Shown one piece after another: positions 1 to 8,105 of a stretch of DNA of 54,240 nucleotides. The notes beneath the pieces were generated by a model, which was given only the letters and a program-made list of their open reading frames with translations, did no database searches and was not told the DNA's origin. The DNA lies in assembly GCA_964447155.1 (NCBI GenBank), contig CAYURM010000021.1, forward strand, positions 1 through 54,240, in the 5' to 3' direction. The DNA is from SMBSF63 sp034003545 (GTDB taxonomy: Bacteria > Chloroflexota > Anaerolineae > Anaerolineales > Anaerolineaceae). The position numbers and the translations under genes were made by a program. Each line of letters starts with the position of its first letter. Position 1 is the first letter of the stretch.

Positions 1-32
1 TCGGATTTTGCTGTGTTCTTACCGTTGATTCT

Positions 33-245
33 TCAAACTGTCAGGTGGCTAGAAAGTAAATAGACAAAAACAACAACCAATATCATTTCGGGGACAATGG
101 AGAAAAGACCCCCAAATTGATACGAACTAACAGGGTGAGAGAAAGCATTAACAGTCTCAACCAGTATGGGGGCAAGAAAACCGGTTATCAGCCAGTTTTT
201 GAGGCCCAAGAGTACGCCTCGCAGTATAGTTTTTCTGTTTTTCAT
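33..245 (-). CDS. Small two-helix membrane protein, unknown function
   Basis: A 70-residue protein I do not recognise. It starts with a basic segment (MKNRKTILRGVLLGLK) and has two hydrophobic stretches, roughly residues 17-33 and 49-66, the second being a convincing transmembrane helix (MILVVVFVYLLSSHL). This suggests a small inner-membrane protein with the N-terminus inside. The start is supported by a GAGGGG ribosome-binding site at 251-256, six bases ahead of the ATG. It stands alone: its downstream neighbour lies outside the window and the next gene on the right faces away. No family assignment is possible by eye. It could be a small fragment of a larger membrane protein, but the good ribosome-binding site argues for a real short gene. 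Confidence 0.5.
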   Translation of the reverse strand: MKNRKTILRGVLLGLKNWLITGFLAPILVETVNAFSHPVSSYQFGGLFSIVPEMILVVVFVYLLSSHLTV

Positions 246-420
246 CTAATCCCCTCGTTTTCTGAAAATTCAATGTCCATAGTTATCATCTTCTCGATAA
301 GGTTGAAATATTCATTCTTCAGTATACCCAGGATAGGTTGTAAAGGAAAGCAAACCCGCATAGGGGATTTTTACCTCATCCCTGGCACGAGCCATACAAC
401 TCCATAGGGGCGTTTTGCAT

Positions 421-450
421 GTAAGAGCGATTTGCAAATCGCCCCTACAG
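421..450. repeat. Intergenic palindrome, GATTTGCAAATC core
   Basis: The 16-bp perfect palindrome GCGATTTGCAAATCGC lies at 427-442, preceded by GTAAGA and followed by CCCTACAG. A related element with the same core (TTTGCAAATCGC) is at 1227-1261. It sits in the 356-bp gap between the small membrane protein and the repeat protein. Apart from this palindrome and a leader hairpin near 558-587, I see nothing in that gap. Confidence 0.7.
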
Positions 451-557
451 AGGGGTAAATCGCTTTTCTATGCTTAACCCTCTACTCATCCAACCCTAAT
501 TGATCTCAAACACCTTCTAAACAGGTTCTAAATAAGTGCTTGTTATCCTTTGTACAG

Positions 558-587
558 TGAATGATCCGCTCTTGGATCACACATTCA
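558..587 (+). promoter_or_regulatory. Leader hairpin abutting the ribosome-binding site
   Basis: Nested inverted repeats TGAATG (558-563) / CATTCA (582-587) and GATCC (563-567) / GGATC (574-578) form a hairpin whose 3' arm ends at the first base of the AAAGGAG ribosome-binding site (587-593) of the repeat-protein gene. It could modulate translation of that gene. The function is inferred from position only. Confidence 0.35.
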
Positions 588-601
588 AAGGAGACTACAA
601 A

Positions 602-1150
602 ATGAAAAAAATCGGAATTGGTGTTTTGACTGCATTGATCCTGATTACAGGATTGACGGGCGCGGTATTTGCTCAGACGGATACCCCGCCGACCACCCCA
701 ACCCCGCGGGTAGAACGCATGGAAGCATTTGCCGAGACCCTGGGCATGTCTGTGGAAGAGCTGCAGGCAGCGCTTGACAGTGGCAGCACCATTCGGGAAC
801 TGGCTGATGCAGCCGGCGTTGAACTGCCTGTACGTCCTGAACGCGATGGCGTTCGCGGCGGCAAACTTGCTGAATTGCTTGGCATGACAGAAGAAGAATT
901 GCAGGCTGCAATCGAAAGCGGCCAGACCATTCAGGAACTGGCGGATGCGGCTGGCGTTGAACTGCCCGCACGTCCTGAACGCGATGGCATCCGCGGCGGC
1001 AAACTCGCTGAAAAGCTGGGCATGACCTCGGAAGAGCTGAAGGCAGCGCTTGATAGTGGTCAGACGATCCGGGAATTGGCTGATGCAGCCGGCATTGAAA
1101 TGCCCGAGCGCATGGAAGGTGCTGGCCCCTGCGGTGGCAGAGGAAAATAG
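602..1150 (+). CDS. Secreted protein with three 46-residue helical repeats
   Basis: A 182-residue exported protein. Residues 1-24 form a signal peptide (basic MKK, hydrophobic core, VFA-Q cleavage site), followed by a Thr/Pro linker. Three tandem repeats of 46 residues (138 bp) follow, each with the pattern LGM(S/T)xEELxAAxxSGxTIxELADAAG(V/I)E, then Pro-Arg-Glu-Arg. The pattern predicts two short helices per repeat. Similar LGMS-EEL-x-ELA repeats occur in exported proteins of Chloroflexota and Firmicutes, but no enzymatic or binding role is known to me. The ATG at 602 is preferred over an in-frame upstream start because AAAGGAG precedes it by 8 bases and the signal peptide begins there. The nearly identical repeat DNA implies recent internal duplication. 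A strong terminator follows. Confidence 0.8.
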   Translation: MKKIGIGVLTALILITGLTGAVFAQTDTPPTTPTPRVERMEAFAETLGMSVEELQAALDSGSTIRELADAAGVELPVRPERDGVRGGKLAELLGMTEEELQAAIESGQTIQELADAAGVELPARPERDGIRGGKLAEKLGMTSEELKAALDSGQTIRELADAAGIEMPERMEGAGPCGGRGK

Positions 1151-1172
1151 TCTGTAAACAGTAAAAAATATA

Positions 1173-1210
1173 CCCTCGAAAGACCTGAAATCTTTCGAGG
1201 GATTTTTTTT
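1173..1210 (+). terminator. Rho-independent terminator
   Basis: Perfect 11-bp stem CCCTCGAAAGA (1173-1183) / TCTTTCGAGGG (1191-1201) with a 7-base loop, followed by eight T residues (1203-1210). It ends the secreted repeat-protein gene. Confidence 0.92.
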
Positions 1211-1226
1211 GAGTGGGCATGAGGTT

Positions 1227-1261
1227 GTAGTAAGAGTGGTTTGCAAATCGCTCTTATACAG
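1227..1261. repeat. Intergenic palindrome, second TTTGCAAATCGC copy
   Basis: TAAGAGTGGTTTG / CAAATCGCTCTTA (1231-1256) is a near-perfect 13-bp-arm palindrome flanked by GTAG and TACAG. It belongs to the same dispersed family as 421-450 and lies between convergent genes. Confidence 0.7.
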
Positions 1262-1266
1262 GTCAA

Positions 1267-2826
1267 TTAACCTGCCGCCGCTTCCTCCTCTGGTTGGGCT
1301 CCTGCCATCATCAGCCCGAGATTCCTAAGCGACGAAGTCGGTCCGTCCACGATGCCAACGATCTTGCCTTCATAGATGACGGCAATGCGGTCCGAGAGGG
1401 CGCGGATCTCATCCAGGTCTTCGGAGATGAGCAGGGTAGCGGTACCTTGCTCGCGCTGTTCCAGCAGGCGCTGGTGAATATATTCACTGGCGCCGATGTC
1501 CACGCCGCGGGTAGGCTGCGAGGCGATCAATACCTCAGGGTGGCGGGAAAGTTCGCGCGCCAGGATCAACTTCTGGATGTTCCCGCCGGAGAGGTTTTTC
1601 AACGGGGTTTCAATACTGGGCGTTTTGACGTTAAAAGCCTCGACAGCTTCTTTGGTCTTTTTCGCAATAGCCTTAAAATTCAAAAAAGTTGATTTAGCAT
1701 AGGGTGCTTTGGTGTGATCCTCAAGGATGAAATTGTCGGCTACGCTAAATTCCTTGATCGCTCCCTCGCGCATCCGCTCTTCAGGGATGTAGGACTGGCC
1801 CGCGTCAATATGAGCCAAGGGTGAAGCGTGGGTAACATCCTGGTCATTGAGCAGCACTCTACCAGCGGTAATCGGCCGCAGACCGGCCAGCACTTCGGCC
1901 AGCTCGCGCTGCCCGTTGCCGGAAACGCCTGCCAGCCCAAGAATTTCGCCATGTTTCACGGTTAATGAAACGTTACTCAATGCCTGAATGCCGCGGTCAC
2001 CGTGCGCGCAAATATCCTGAATCTGCAGCATAGGTTTCCCCTCTTTTGAGGGGGGGCATTCATACTCCAGAATGACCGGACGTCCAACCATCATCTGCGC
2101 CAGGTCAGATTTAGAAACGCCGTCCGGGGTGCAGTGGTTGACCACGCGCCCATCCCGCAGCACGGTGATGCGGTCACTGATTGCCAGCACCTCATGCAGT
2201 TTATGGGAGATAAAGATGAGGGCATGCCCATCTCGCGCCATTTGCCTGAAGGTTTCAAACAATTCGTCTACTTCCTGGGGGGTGAGGACGGCCGTGGGTT
2301 CATCCAGAATCATCAGGGCGGCGCCGCGATACAGGGCTTTGACGATTTCCACGCGCTGCTGCTCACCGACGGCCAATTGCCAGACGTATGCCTGCGGGTC
2401 GACTTTCAGACCGTATTGTTCGGCCAAAGCATAAATGCGTTTTTCGACCACGTCCAGATCCAGCCTGAAGCCGCGGCTGGATTTCAAGCCCAGGGCGACA
2501 TTTTCGACCACGGTCAGGGATGGCACCAGCATGAAGTGCTGATGGATCATCCCGATCCCGGCGTTAATCGCATCCTGCGGCGAGCGGAAATTCATTTCTT
2601 CCCCATTGATCAGAATTTTCCCGCTGTTGGGATGATAGAGGCCGTACAATTGTTTCATCAGCGTGCTTTTTCCGGCGCCGTTCTCACCCAGCAGGGTATG
2701 GATCTCCCCGGCGTGGACGTCAAAGCTGACGTTGTCATTTGCCAGCACGCCGGGAAAGCGTTTGACAATATCAATCATTTGCATTTGTTCAATACGGGGC
2801 AAGCCTGTCGGCAATAAATTGGGCAT
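1267..2826 (-). CDS. ABC transporter ATP-binding protein, nucleoside/sugar type (two fused NBDs)
   Basis: A 519-residue ATPase with two tandem nucleotide-binding domains, the size and layout of the NupA/YufO (BMP-type) and RbsA/MglA families. NBD1 has a Walker A GENGAGKST near residues 47-55, a signature read as VGEQQ and Walker B LMILDEP. NBD2, from about residue 265, has the degenerate P-loop GVSGNGQRE typical of this class, then LSGGNIQK and a degenerate Walker B ending SQPTRGVD. It would power uptake by the two permeases encoded upstream. The ATG at 2826 is chosen because AAAGGTGAAG precedes it; a GTG four codons upstream is the alternative. It is the last gene of the operon and is separated from the binding-protein gene by two hairpins. 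The substrate is probably a purine nucleoside or related solute, inferred from the BMP partner. Confidence 0.93.
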   Translation of the reverse strand: MPNLLPTGLPRIEQMQMIDIVKRFPGVLANDNVSFDVHAGEIHTLLGENGAGKSTLMKQLYGLYHPNSGKILINGEEMNFRSPQDAINAGIGMIHQHFMLVPSLTVVENVALGLKSSRGFRLDLDVVEKRIYALAEQYGLKVDPQAYVWQLAVGEQQRVEIVKALYRGAALMILDEPTAVLTPQEVDELFETFRQMARDGHALIFISHKLHEVLAISDRITVLRDGRVVNHCTPDGVSKSDLAQMMVGRPVILEYECPPSKEGKPMLQIQDICAHGDRGIQALSNVSLTVKHGEILGLAGVSGNGQRELAEVLAGLRPITAGRVLLNDQDVTHASPLAHIDAGQSYIPEERMREGAIKEFSVADNFILEDHTKAPYAKSTFLNFKAIAKKTKEAVEAFNVKTPSIETPLKNLSGGNIQKLILARELSRHPEVLIASQPTRGVDIGASEYIHQRLLEQREQGTATLLISEDLDEIRALSDRIAVIYEGKIVGIVDGPTSSLRNLGLMMAGAQPEEEAAAG

Positions 2827-2868
2827 GGAATTCTTCACCTTTATCTAAAGAAGGATAAGATGCGATCA

Positions 2869-2911
2869 CTTTCTCAAAATTTTCAAACCAGATTTGAAAA
2901 TTTTGAGAAAG
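2869..2911. repeat. Perfect 19-bp AT-rich inverted repeat
   Basis: CTTTCTCAAAATTTTCAAA (2869-2887), a 5-base loop CCAGA, and its exact complement (2893-2911). It lies inside the ABC operon between the binding-protein and ATPase genes, immediately downstream in transcription order of the GC-richer hairpin at 2912-2943. Confidence 0.85.
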
Positions 2912-2943
2912 TCCGGTCAGTCTGTTCATTCAGGCTGACCGGA
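2912..2943 (-). terminator. Intra-operon hairpin (partial terminator or 3' stabiliser)
   Basis: A 9-bp stem TCCGGTCAG (2912-2920) / CTGACCGGA (2935-2943), only nine bases past the binding-protein stop codon on the transcribed strand. Hairpins at this place commonly raise the ratio of binding protein to transporter by stopping some transcripts or protecting the upstream mRNA. That role is inferred. There is no long T run, so it is not a clean intrinsic terminator. Confidence 0.55.
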
Positions 2944-2952
2944 AAACAGAAT

Positions 2953-3972
2953 TTATTCGGGCATCGCGAGCGGATCAATCGTGCCATCGATGATGCCCTG
3001 GATGGCAGCATCAGCAGCGGCTTTGACCTCGGCCGGAACTTCAATGGCCGGGTTGTACTCGATCACCAGACCGCCGTTTTTGAAGGTCAGGGTATAAGAC
3101 TTGCCGCCCATCACACCAGCGTTGTGGCTGGCGATCATGTCATTGATGACACTGTTCCAGTCATACACCTGGCTGGCCAGCACGGTTTCAGGGGCCAGAT
3201 CGGTCTGATTCCACTGCGTGCCAAACCAGTAGGCGCCTTTGTCCTTGGCGACGCCGATCGCGCCGACCACAGACTGGGAGGAGCCGGTCAGCATGTCAGC
3301 GCCGGCGCTGACATGGGTTTCAGCAGCGGCAGCCATCAATGAGACGTCCGAGAAGGAACCGGTGTAGGAGATGTTGACATCGATATCAGGATTGGCCGTC
3401 TTGGCGCCAACTTCGAAACCGTCTACGTACAGTTTGGCATCGCCCGCTTCCACCGGGCCGGACACACCCAATTGGCCGGTTTTGGACATCAAAGCGGCGA
3501 TCGTACCGAGCACGTAGCCGCCTTCCTGCGCTTCTGCCTGGTAGGCGAAGACATTGGTGATACCGTCTGCCTGGAATGTATCCAGCGCGGTTCCCCAGGC
3601 AAAGCTGGTTTCGGGAAAATCGGGAGCAACCTGCGCCAGGGAGGTGCCGTATTGCGAACCGTGGGCCAACACCAGATCATACCCTTCGGCAGCATAGTCG
3701 CGGAAGGCGGCGGCAGCATCGGGAACCTTGAACATGCCTTCAGAGTAGGCGATTTCCATGGCTGATTCGCCGCCCATTTCTTGTTGAACAATTAACAAAC
3801 CCTCATACATGGACTGGCTGAAGGCCATATCTGTGATAGAGCTGGGCATGATAATCGCTACGCGGAAAGGTTCCTGAGTCATCTCCTCTTCCACGGGGGC
3901 GGGGGCACAGCTTGCCACAAACAGGGCAGCCACAACCAGCATCAGAGCAAACTTAAACAAGTTTTTTTTCAT
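2953..3972 (-). CDS. BMP family ABC transporter substrate-binding lipoprotein
   Basis: A 339-residue exported lipoprotein. Residues 1-21 are a lipoprotein signal peptide with lipobox VASC (Cys22), then a short Pro/Glu linker and a periplasmic-binding-protein fold. The start FRVAIIMPSSITDMAFSQSM and the internal LAHGSQYGTSLAQVAPDFPE are typical of the Bmp/PnrA/Med group (PF02608), which binds nucleosides or related small molecules. It would capture the substrate outside the membrane and deliver it to the two permeases. The start is fixed by AAGGAGAAGCAG just upstream. It lies between the permease genes and the ATPase gene, an unusual order for this operon type, where the binding protein often comes first. 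The ligand cannot be read from sequence. Confidence 0.92.
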   Translation of the reverse strand: MKKNLFKFALMLVVAALFVASCAPAPVEEEMTQEPFRVAIIMPSSITDMAFSQSMYEGLLIVQQEMGGESAMEIAYSEGMFKVPDAAAAFRDYAAEGYDLVLAHGSQYGTSLAQVAPDFPETSFAWGTALDTFQADGITNVFAYQAEAQEGGYVLGTIAALMSKTGQLGVSGPVEAGDAKLYVDGFEVGAKTANPDIDVNISYTGSFSDVSLMAAAAETHVSAGADMLTGSSQSVVGAIGVAKDKGAYWFGTQWNQTDLAPETVLASQVYDWNSVINDMIASHNAGVMGGKSYTLTFKNGGLVIEYNPAIEVPAEVKAAADAAIQGIIDGTIDPLAMPE

Positions 3973-4084
3973 TTCTGCTTCTCCTTAAGGAATGTGAAGA
4001 ATTGAACAAATTGGGCTGCATCATAAGTTTGAGGGGTTACCTTCCTTTCCTTAAAATTTGGGGGCAACTGGGATACCGGCGGGG

Positions 4085-5017
4085 TTAAGCTTCGCCGCGT
4101 TCAAATGGTTTGGTGAGCGCTGCCGGGGTTGAAGCCCGGTTGGCGGCAAAGGTCAGCGCCAGAATGGTGAGAATATAGGGCAGCATCACGGCGATATCCG
4201 ATGGCAGGGGAATGCCCAGCACCTGGATCCACAATTGCAGGGCATTGATGAAGCTGAACAGCAAGGCGCCCCACATGACGCCAATCGGGCGCCAGCTGCC
4301 AAAATAGACCAGCGCTACGGCGATAAAGCCCATCCCACTGGTCATGTTTTCCTGGAAAAGGTTGATCAGGGCGATGGACAGGGATGCGCCGGCGATCCCG
4401 GCCAGCATGCCGCCCAGGGTGACGGTGATGTAGCGGATCAGGGTTACATTCACGCCCAGGGTATCGGCCGCTTTGGGATTCTGCCCTACGGCACGCACCT
4501 TGAGGCCAAAAGTGGTGCGATTCAGTACCCAGTTTGCAAGGGGTACCAGCAAAAATGCGCAGTAAACGAGGATATTGTGATTGAAAAAAGCGTCTCCGAT
4601 GTAGGGAATGTCGCCTAACAAGGGAATTTTGATTCGAGCAAAACCTGCGATCGATTCAACCCCGCCTAAGGTGGTTTTGAACAGTAATGTGGAAAGCCCC
4701 AGTCCGAACAGTTGTAGTCCGATGCCGCTGATGCCTTGCTGTGCCTGCAGGGTAACACTGACCAGGGCCATTAATAATCCCATCAAAATGCCGGTAACGG
4801 CTGCCGCCAGTAACCCTAGCCACAAGTTGCCGCTTTTCATGGCGACATAGAAACCGCTGTATGCGCCCATGAGCATAATCCCGTCCACCCCCAGGTTGAG
4901 CACCCCGGAGCACTGGGCAAAAGTTTCACCAATGGCCGCGTACAGGTATGGCGTGGCCAGACGGATGCCAGAAGTGAGAATGCCAAAAAGGGTGGTAAGT
5001 GTAAAGAGTTCAGCCAT
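4085..5017 (-). CDS. ABC transporter permease (BMP/nucleoside type, subunit 2)
   Basis: A 310-residue polytopic membrane protein of the BPD_transp_2 family (RbsC/NupQ/YufQ type), with about eight to nine hydrophobic helices. The conserved segment GANVxxADTLGVNV is seen here as VGQNPKAADTLGVNV, followed by GGMLAGIAGA, the cytoplasmic coupling region of this family. It forms the channel with the product of the overlapping upstream gene. The start at 5017 is preferred over one 15 codons upstream: GGAGGGAAATC precedes it and its first codons overlap the stop of the upstream permease (ATGGCTGA arrangement), implying translational coupling. It is about 110 bp ahead of the binding-protein gene. Confidence 0.92.
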   Translation of the reverse strand: MAELFTLTTLFGILTSGIRLATPYLYAAIGETFAQCSGVLNLGVDGIMLMGAYSGFYVAMKSGNLWLGLLAAAVTGILMGLLMALVSVTLQAQQGISGIGLQLFGLGLSTLLFKTTLGGVESIAGFARIKIPLLGDIPYIGDAFFNHNILVYCAFLLVPLANWVLNRTTFGLKVRAVGQNPKAADTLGVNVTLIRYITVTLGGMLAGIAGASLSIALINLFQENMTSGMGFIAVALVYFGSWRPIGVMWGALLFSFINALQLWIQVLGIPLPSDIAVMLPYILTILALTFAANRASTPAALTKPFERGEA

Positions 5018-6092
5018 TGATTTCCCTCCTGCGGGCACGTTTTCGGGAATAAATATCGGCACTCACCACGAAGAGTACGACCAGGCCGAGGATGGCGTCA
5101 ATCAGGGCAGAAGGCACCTGGACGGCGCGCTGCATCTGGTTGCCGCCGACCAGCAGTCCGCCAAACAGCACCGAGGCGGGGATGGCGCCCAGCGGGTGCA
5201 GTTTGCCGAACAGGGCGGCCACAATTCCCGAAAAGCCATACCCGCTCGAAACCCCCTCCATCATGCGGTGATGAAGGCCCATCACTTCTACTGCCCCGGC
5301 CAGCCCGGCAAAGGAACCCCCCAGAATGAGACACAAAGCCTGGTAGAACGGTACCGGAATACCGGCGTATCGGCTGGCATGCGGGTTTAGACCCACAGCA
5401 CGGATGCGATAGCCAATCGTGGTGCGCCACAAAAAAATATAAACCAGGAATGCCATCACCACCGCCAGAATGGCCCCGCTGTGCAGCCTGATCGGCGGCG
5501 CCATTCGGGTCAGCCAGACCTGTTCGGGGAGCAAAGCCGATTGGGCGATACGGGTGCCGGCTTCAAGCTCGGCCGGGTCAATCATTGGCCCGCGCAGCAG
5601 GAAGTTGGAAAATTGCAGGGCGATGGAATTCATCATCACGGTGCTGAGGATTTCATTTACCCCAATCCGGGATTTGAGCAATCCCGGCACACTGCCCCAA
5701 ACTGCGCCAGCGAGAACGCCAACGATCAGGCTCATGGGCAACAGCGCCCAGCGCGGCCAGGCGCTCATCCCAATGGACAGGGCCGTAGCAGCCAGGGCGC
5801 CGACGATCAACTGCCCTTCTCCGCCAATATTAACAACACCACCGCGATAGGCGATGACGATACCCAGACCGACAAGCAGCAGTGGCGTGGCTTTGATCAG
5901 GGTAACTGAAATAGCATACCCGCTTCCCACTGCACCTTCCAACATAGCGCTGTAGGCTGTCAACGGATTTACTTTCAGGGCCAACAGCATCACGGCGCCC
6001 AGTAACAGCGCCAGGGGCAGCCCCAGCAGCGGCAAGAGGGCCTCCAGGGTGCGATTAAGGTATTCCTTAATTCCCGGTTTATTGTCCGGCAT
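5010..6092 (-). CDS. ABC transporter permease (BMP/nucleoside type, subunit 1)
   Basis: A 360-residue inner-membrane permease of the NupP/YufP type and the first gene of the importer operon. It has a short cytoplasmic N-terminus, about nine hydrophobic helices, and the family landmarks VVNIGGEGQL near residue 90, GVNEILSTVMMN near 145 and RAVGLNPHASRYAGI near 232. Together with the next gene it forms the translocation pore for the BMP-bound solute. The operon order is permease, permease, binding protein, ATPase. It starts with ATG preceded by AAAGGGG. The upstream gap contains a dyad (6211-6226) that may be an operator. Confidence 0.92.
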   Translation of the reverse strand: MPDNKPGIKEYLNRTLEALLPLLGLPLALLLGAVMLLALKVNPLTAYSAMLEGAVGSGYAISVTLIKATPLLLVGLGIVIAYRGGVVNIGGEGQLIVGALAATALSIGMSAWPRWALLPMSLIVGVLAGAVWGSVPGLLKSRIGVNEILSTVMMNSIALQFSNFLLRGPMIDPAELEAGTRIAQSALLPEQVWLTRMAPPIRLHSGAILAVVMAFLVYIFLWRTTIGYRIRAVGLNPHASRYAGIPVPFYQALCLILGGSFAGLAGAVEVMGLHHRMMEGVSSGYGFSGIVAALFGKLHPLGAIPASVLFGGLLVGGNQMQRAVQVPSALIDAILGLVVLFVVSADIYSRKRARRREING

Positions 6093-6210
6093 GGTCTATG
6101 GACCCCTTTCTGAAATGAAATTGAGGAAGACAAGGAGATTTTGAAGCGCGTCGAAAAAAAAGATGACCCCTGACTAAATTATTTTGCCCATTCATTGTAT
6201 TCAACATTGG

Positions 6211-6226
6211 TTCAACCGGTATTGAA
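6211..6226. promoter_or_regulatory. Candidate operator dyad upstream of the ABC importer operon
   Basis: TTCAACCGGTATTGAA is a dyad with arms TTCAA/TTGAA around a central ACCGGT, 119 bp ahead of the first permease start, in an otherwise AT-rich gap. Its size and symmetry fit a dimeric repressor site. The regulator is unknown. Confidence 0.35.
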
Positions 6227-6305
6227 TAACAGCAAAAAGAAAGACGACACTATTTATTATAAAGAAAATTAGGGCGAGGCGCAAATCGAATTTACCGAAT
6301 TTTAT

Positions 6306-6536
6306 TCAATCACGAAACAAAAGATGCCAAATGTCATCCTGTTCATACATCTTTCGTGATTTTTCCAATCCGGGGAAGCAAGACATCGGCAGTCCTTCCT
6401 TTCCGGAAAACTGTCTAACACCTTTGCCCACAGACACAGAAGCCAAAATGCGACCATCCGGTGAGAAAGCAACTCCTGACACACACGTATTGTGACCATC
6501 AAGGGTAGCCAAAGTCTCTCCATCAATTGCATTCAA
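6306..6536 (-). pseudogene. WD40-repeat gene fragment
   Basis: The minus strand encodes a single WD40 repeat, DGETLATLDGHN...VAFSPDGRILASVS, and then loses the pattern and ends. WD40 proteins need several such repeats to close a propeller. There is no ATG with a ribosome-binding site (the frame opens with TTG), no upstream repeat and no downstream partner, so this is best read as a remnant of a larger WD40 gene, perhaps a WD40-linked kinase or NTPase of the kind common in Chloroflexota. Reading continues to 6306, but residues after about 40 look non-homologous. It marks a decayed locus between the ABC operon and the OsmC gene. Confidence 0.6.
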
Positions 6537-6693
6537 TCTTTGAATGCAATTCCTGCAAAAACTCTGGAATCCGCAAAGTTCCCGGCGAAACGCAGCTATG
6601 TCATGGTAGACTTACCGGGGTTTTGTTTTTATGGATACACCAAAGCTGCGGTGATGATAGCCGCAGTTGATTTTATTGAAAAGAGGTTTGCGC

Positions 6694-7113
6694 ATGAATT
6701 CACAATTTGAAATGAAAGTTACTTTCCCGGGTGTGGGGCATCGGGTGGACGTGCAGTATGGTCCGCATACTTTTTGCACAGACGCCGCAGTCGAAAAAGG
6801 CGGTCAGGGCGAATACATGACCCCCGGCAGTTATTTCCTCGGCGCAATTGCGGCCTGCACTGGCAGCGCAGTGTTATCTTTTATTGAAAAGCGCGATTTA
6901 AAAATTGAAGATATGCGTGTTATTTATCATGCCAATACAGAAACCAGTATGGTGGAGCGTATCGAGGTCAAAGTAATGGTAGATGAAACTTTCCCTAAAA
7001 AATATCTTCCAGCGTTGGAACGTTCTGCGGAAACTTGCTGGGTAAAGCGTCAATGGAAAAATGCTCCTGATGTCGCGATCATGGCCGAGGTCGTCAATGG
7101 CGCGTCGAAGTGA
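6694..7113 (+). CDS. OsmC/Ohr family protein
   Basis: A 139-residue member of the OsmC-like fold. The GPHTFCTDAAVEKGGQGEYMTPG segment is followed by the catalytic-type Cys in AIAACTGSAVLSF and a second conserved Cys in SAETCWVKRQW. In the family these two Cys residues act as a thiol peroxidase pair that reduces organic hydroperoxides. Some OsmC-like proteins of this kind have no proven activity. The ATG at 6694 is chosen because AGAGG lies 8 bases upstream and the first residues fit the domain start. A metallo-beta-lactamase-fold gene follows 31 bp later on the same strand, so the two may be co-transcribed. Confidence 0.88.
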   Translation: MNSQFEMKVTFPGVGHRVDVQYGPHTFCTDAAVEKGGQGEYMTPGSYFLGAIAACTGSAVLSFIEKRDLKIEDMRVIYHANTETSMVERIEVKVMVDETFPKKYLPALERSAETCWVKRQWKNAPDVAIMAEVVNGASK

Positions 7114-7144
7114 AACGGTGCGTGCTGCTGCAGAGGCACTTATC

Positions 7145-7993
7145 ATGAATCAAATCACACCGCGCGTGTATTGGACGCCGCCGTTCGAAGAGACGGATCG
7201 CCCCGTGATGGCGGCTATTGCCGGCGAAAAGGGTACGCTGATCGTTGAGGCCGGCAATTCACCAGCTCATATGGAAGCTTTTCTGGCCTCTCTGGCCCCG
7301 ATGAAGGTACCGCCCCTGAGGTTTGCCTTTGTAACGCACTGGCATTGGGATCATGTTTTCGGCGGCTCGGCGCTTTCGGTGCCGATTGTGGCCCAAGAAG
7401 AGACCGCCCAAATTGTGACGAATATGGCAAAGCTCAACTGGCGGGACAAAGCCCTGGACCAGCGTGTTACGGAAGGAACCGAGATTGCCTTTTGCCGCGA
7501 CATGATGAAGGTTGAGTTCTCCAACGCCATGCGCGGGCGCCTTGAAATCCGCCCGCCGGAAATTGCTTTTACCGATCTGATGACGATTGACCTGGGCGGT
7601 CTAATCGTGGAACTGGTGCATGTCGGCGGCGACCACAGCAGCGATTCGTCGGTGGCCTACGTGCCGGGGGACGGGGTTGTCTTCCTGGGCGACTGCATGT
7701 ATTACGCCATTTATGAAGACCCGCCTTATTACACCACCCGCAAGCTTTTCCCCTTGATGGATCGGCTGCTGGCTTTTGACGCCCAATATTATTTTCCCGC
7801 CCATGCGGATCAGCCCCTCACCCGCGCAGAGATGGAAACCTGGATCGAGGAGCTGCGTCTGATTGGCAGGACGGTCGACAAACTGGGCGACAACCGTAAG
7901 AGAATTTTCAAAACCCTGGAAAGGCAGGGGATGGCGATTGATGACGAAGTGCAGGAAAATGTGAGTTACTTCATCGCCGGGATTGAAAAATAG
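7145..7993 (+). CDS. Metallo-beta-lactamase-fold hydrolase
   Basis: A 282-residue MBL-fold enzyme. The metal-binding motif HWHWDH is at residues 65-70, followed by the further ligands expected of the fold: VHVGGDHSSDSSVAY (His ligand), FLGDCMY (bridging Asp) and FPAHADQP (terminal His). Such enzymes bind one or two zinc or iron ions and hydrolyse esters, lactones, thioesters or beta-lactams. The substrate here is unknown. The ATG at 7145 is the most likely start, as the upstream in-frame codons overlap the OsmC gene and do not fit the fold. The neighbouring OsmC gene hints at a detoxification role, but this is only a guess. A bidirectional terminator follows. Confidence 0.9.
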   Translation: MNQITPRVYWTPPFEETDRPVMAAIAGEKGTLIVEAGNSPAHMEAFLASLAPMKVPPLRFAFVTHWHWDHVFGGSALSVPIVAQEETAQIVTNMAKLNWRDKALDQRVTEGTEIAFCRDMMKVEFSNAMRGRLEIRPPEIAFTDLMTIDLGGLIVELVHVGGDHSSDSSVAYVPGDGVVFLGDCMYYAIYEDPPYYTTRKLFPLMDRLLAFDAQYYFPAHADQPLTRAEMETWIEELRLIGRTVDKLGDNRKRIFKTLERQGMAIDDEVQENVSYFIAGIEK

Positions 7994-8037
7994 ACAGGGG
8001 GTTTGATCCATCTGCGAGAATTTTTTTAACTTCGCAG

Positions 8038-8076
8038 CAGAGACCGGTTGAAACGATGCGTTTCAACCGGTCTCTG
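8038..8076. terminator. Strong convergent terminator hairpin
   Basis: A perfect 17-bp stem CAGAGACCGGTTGAAAC (8038-8054) / GTTTCAACCGGTCTCTG (8060-8076) with a 5-base loop, placed between the convergent MBL-fold and MFS genes. It probably ends transcription from both sides. Confidence 0.75.
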
Positions 8077-8105
8077 CAAAATCCGCGTTCGGCGGCTCAA
8101 ATTTT

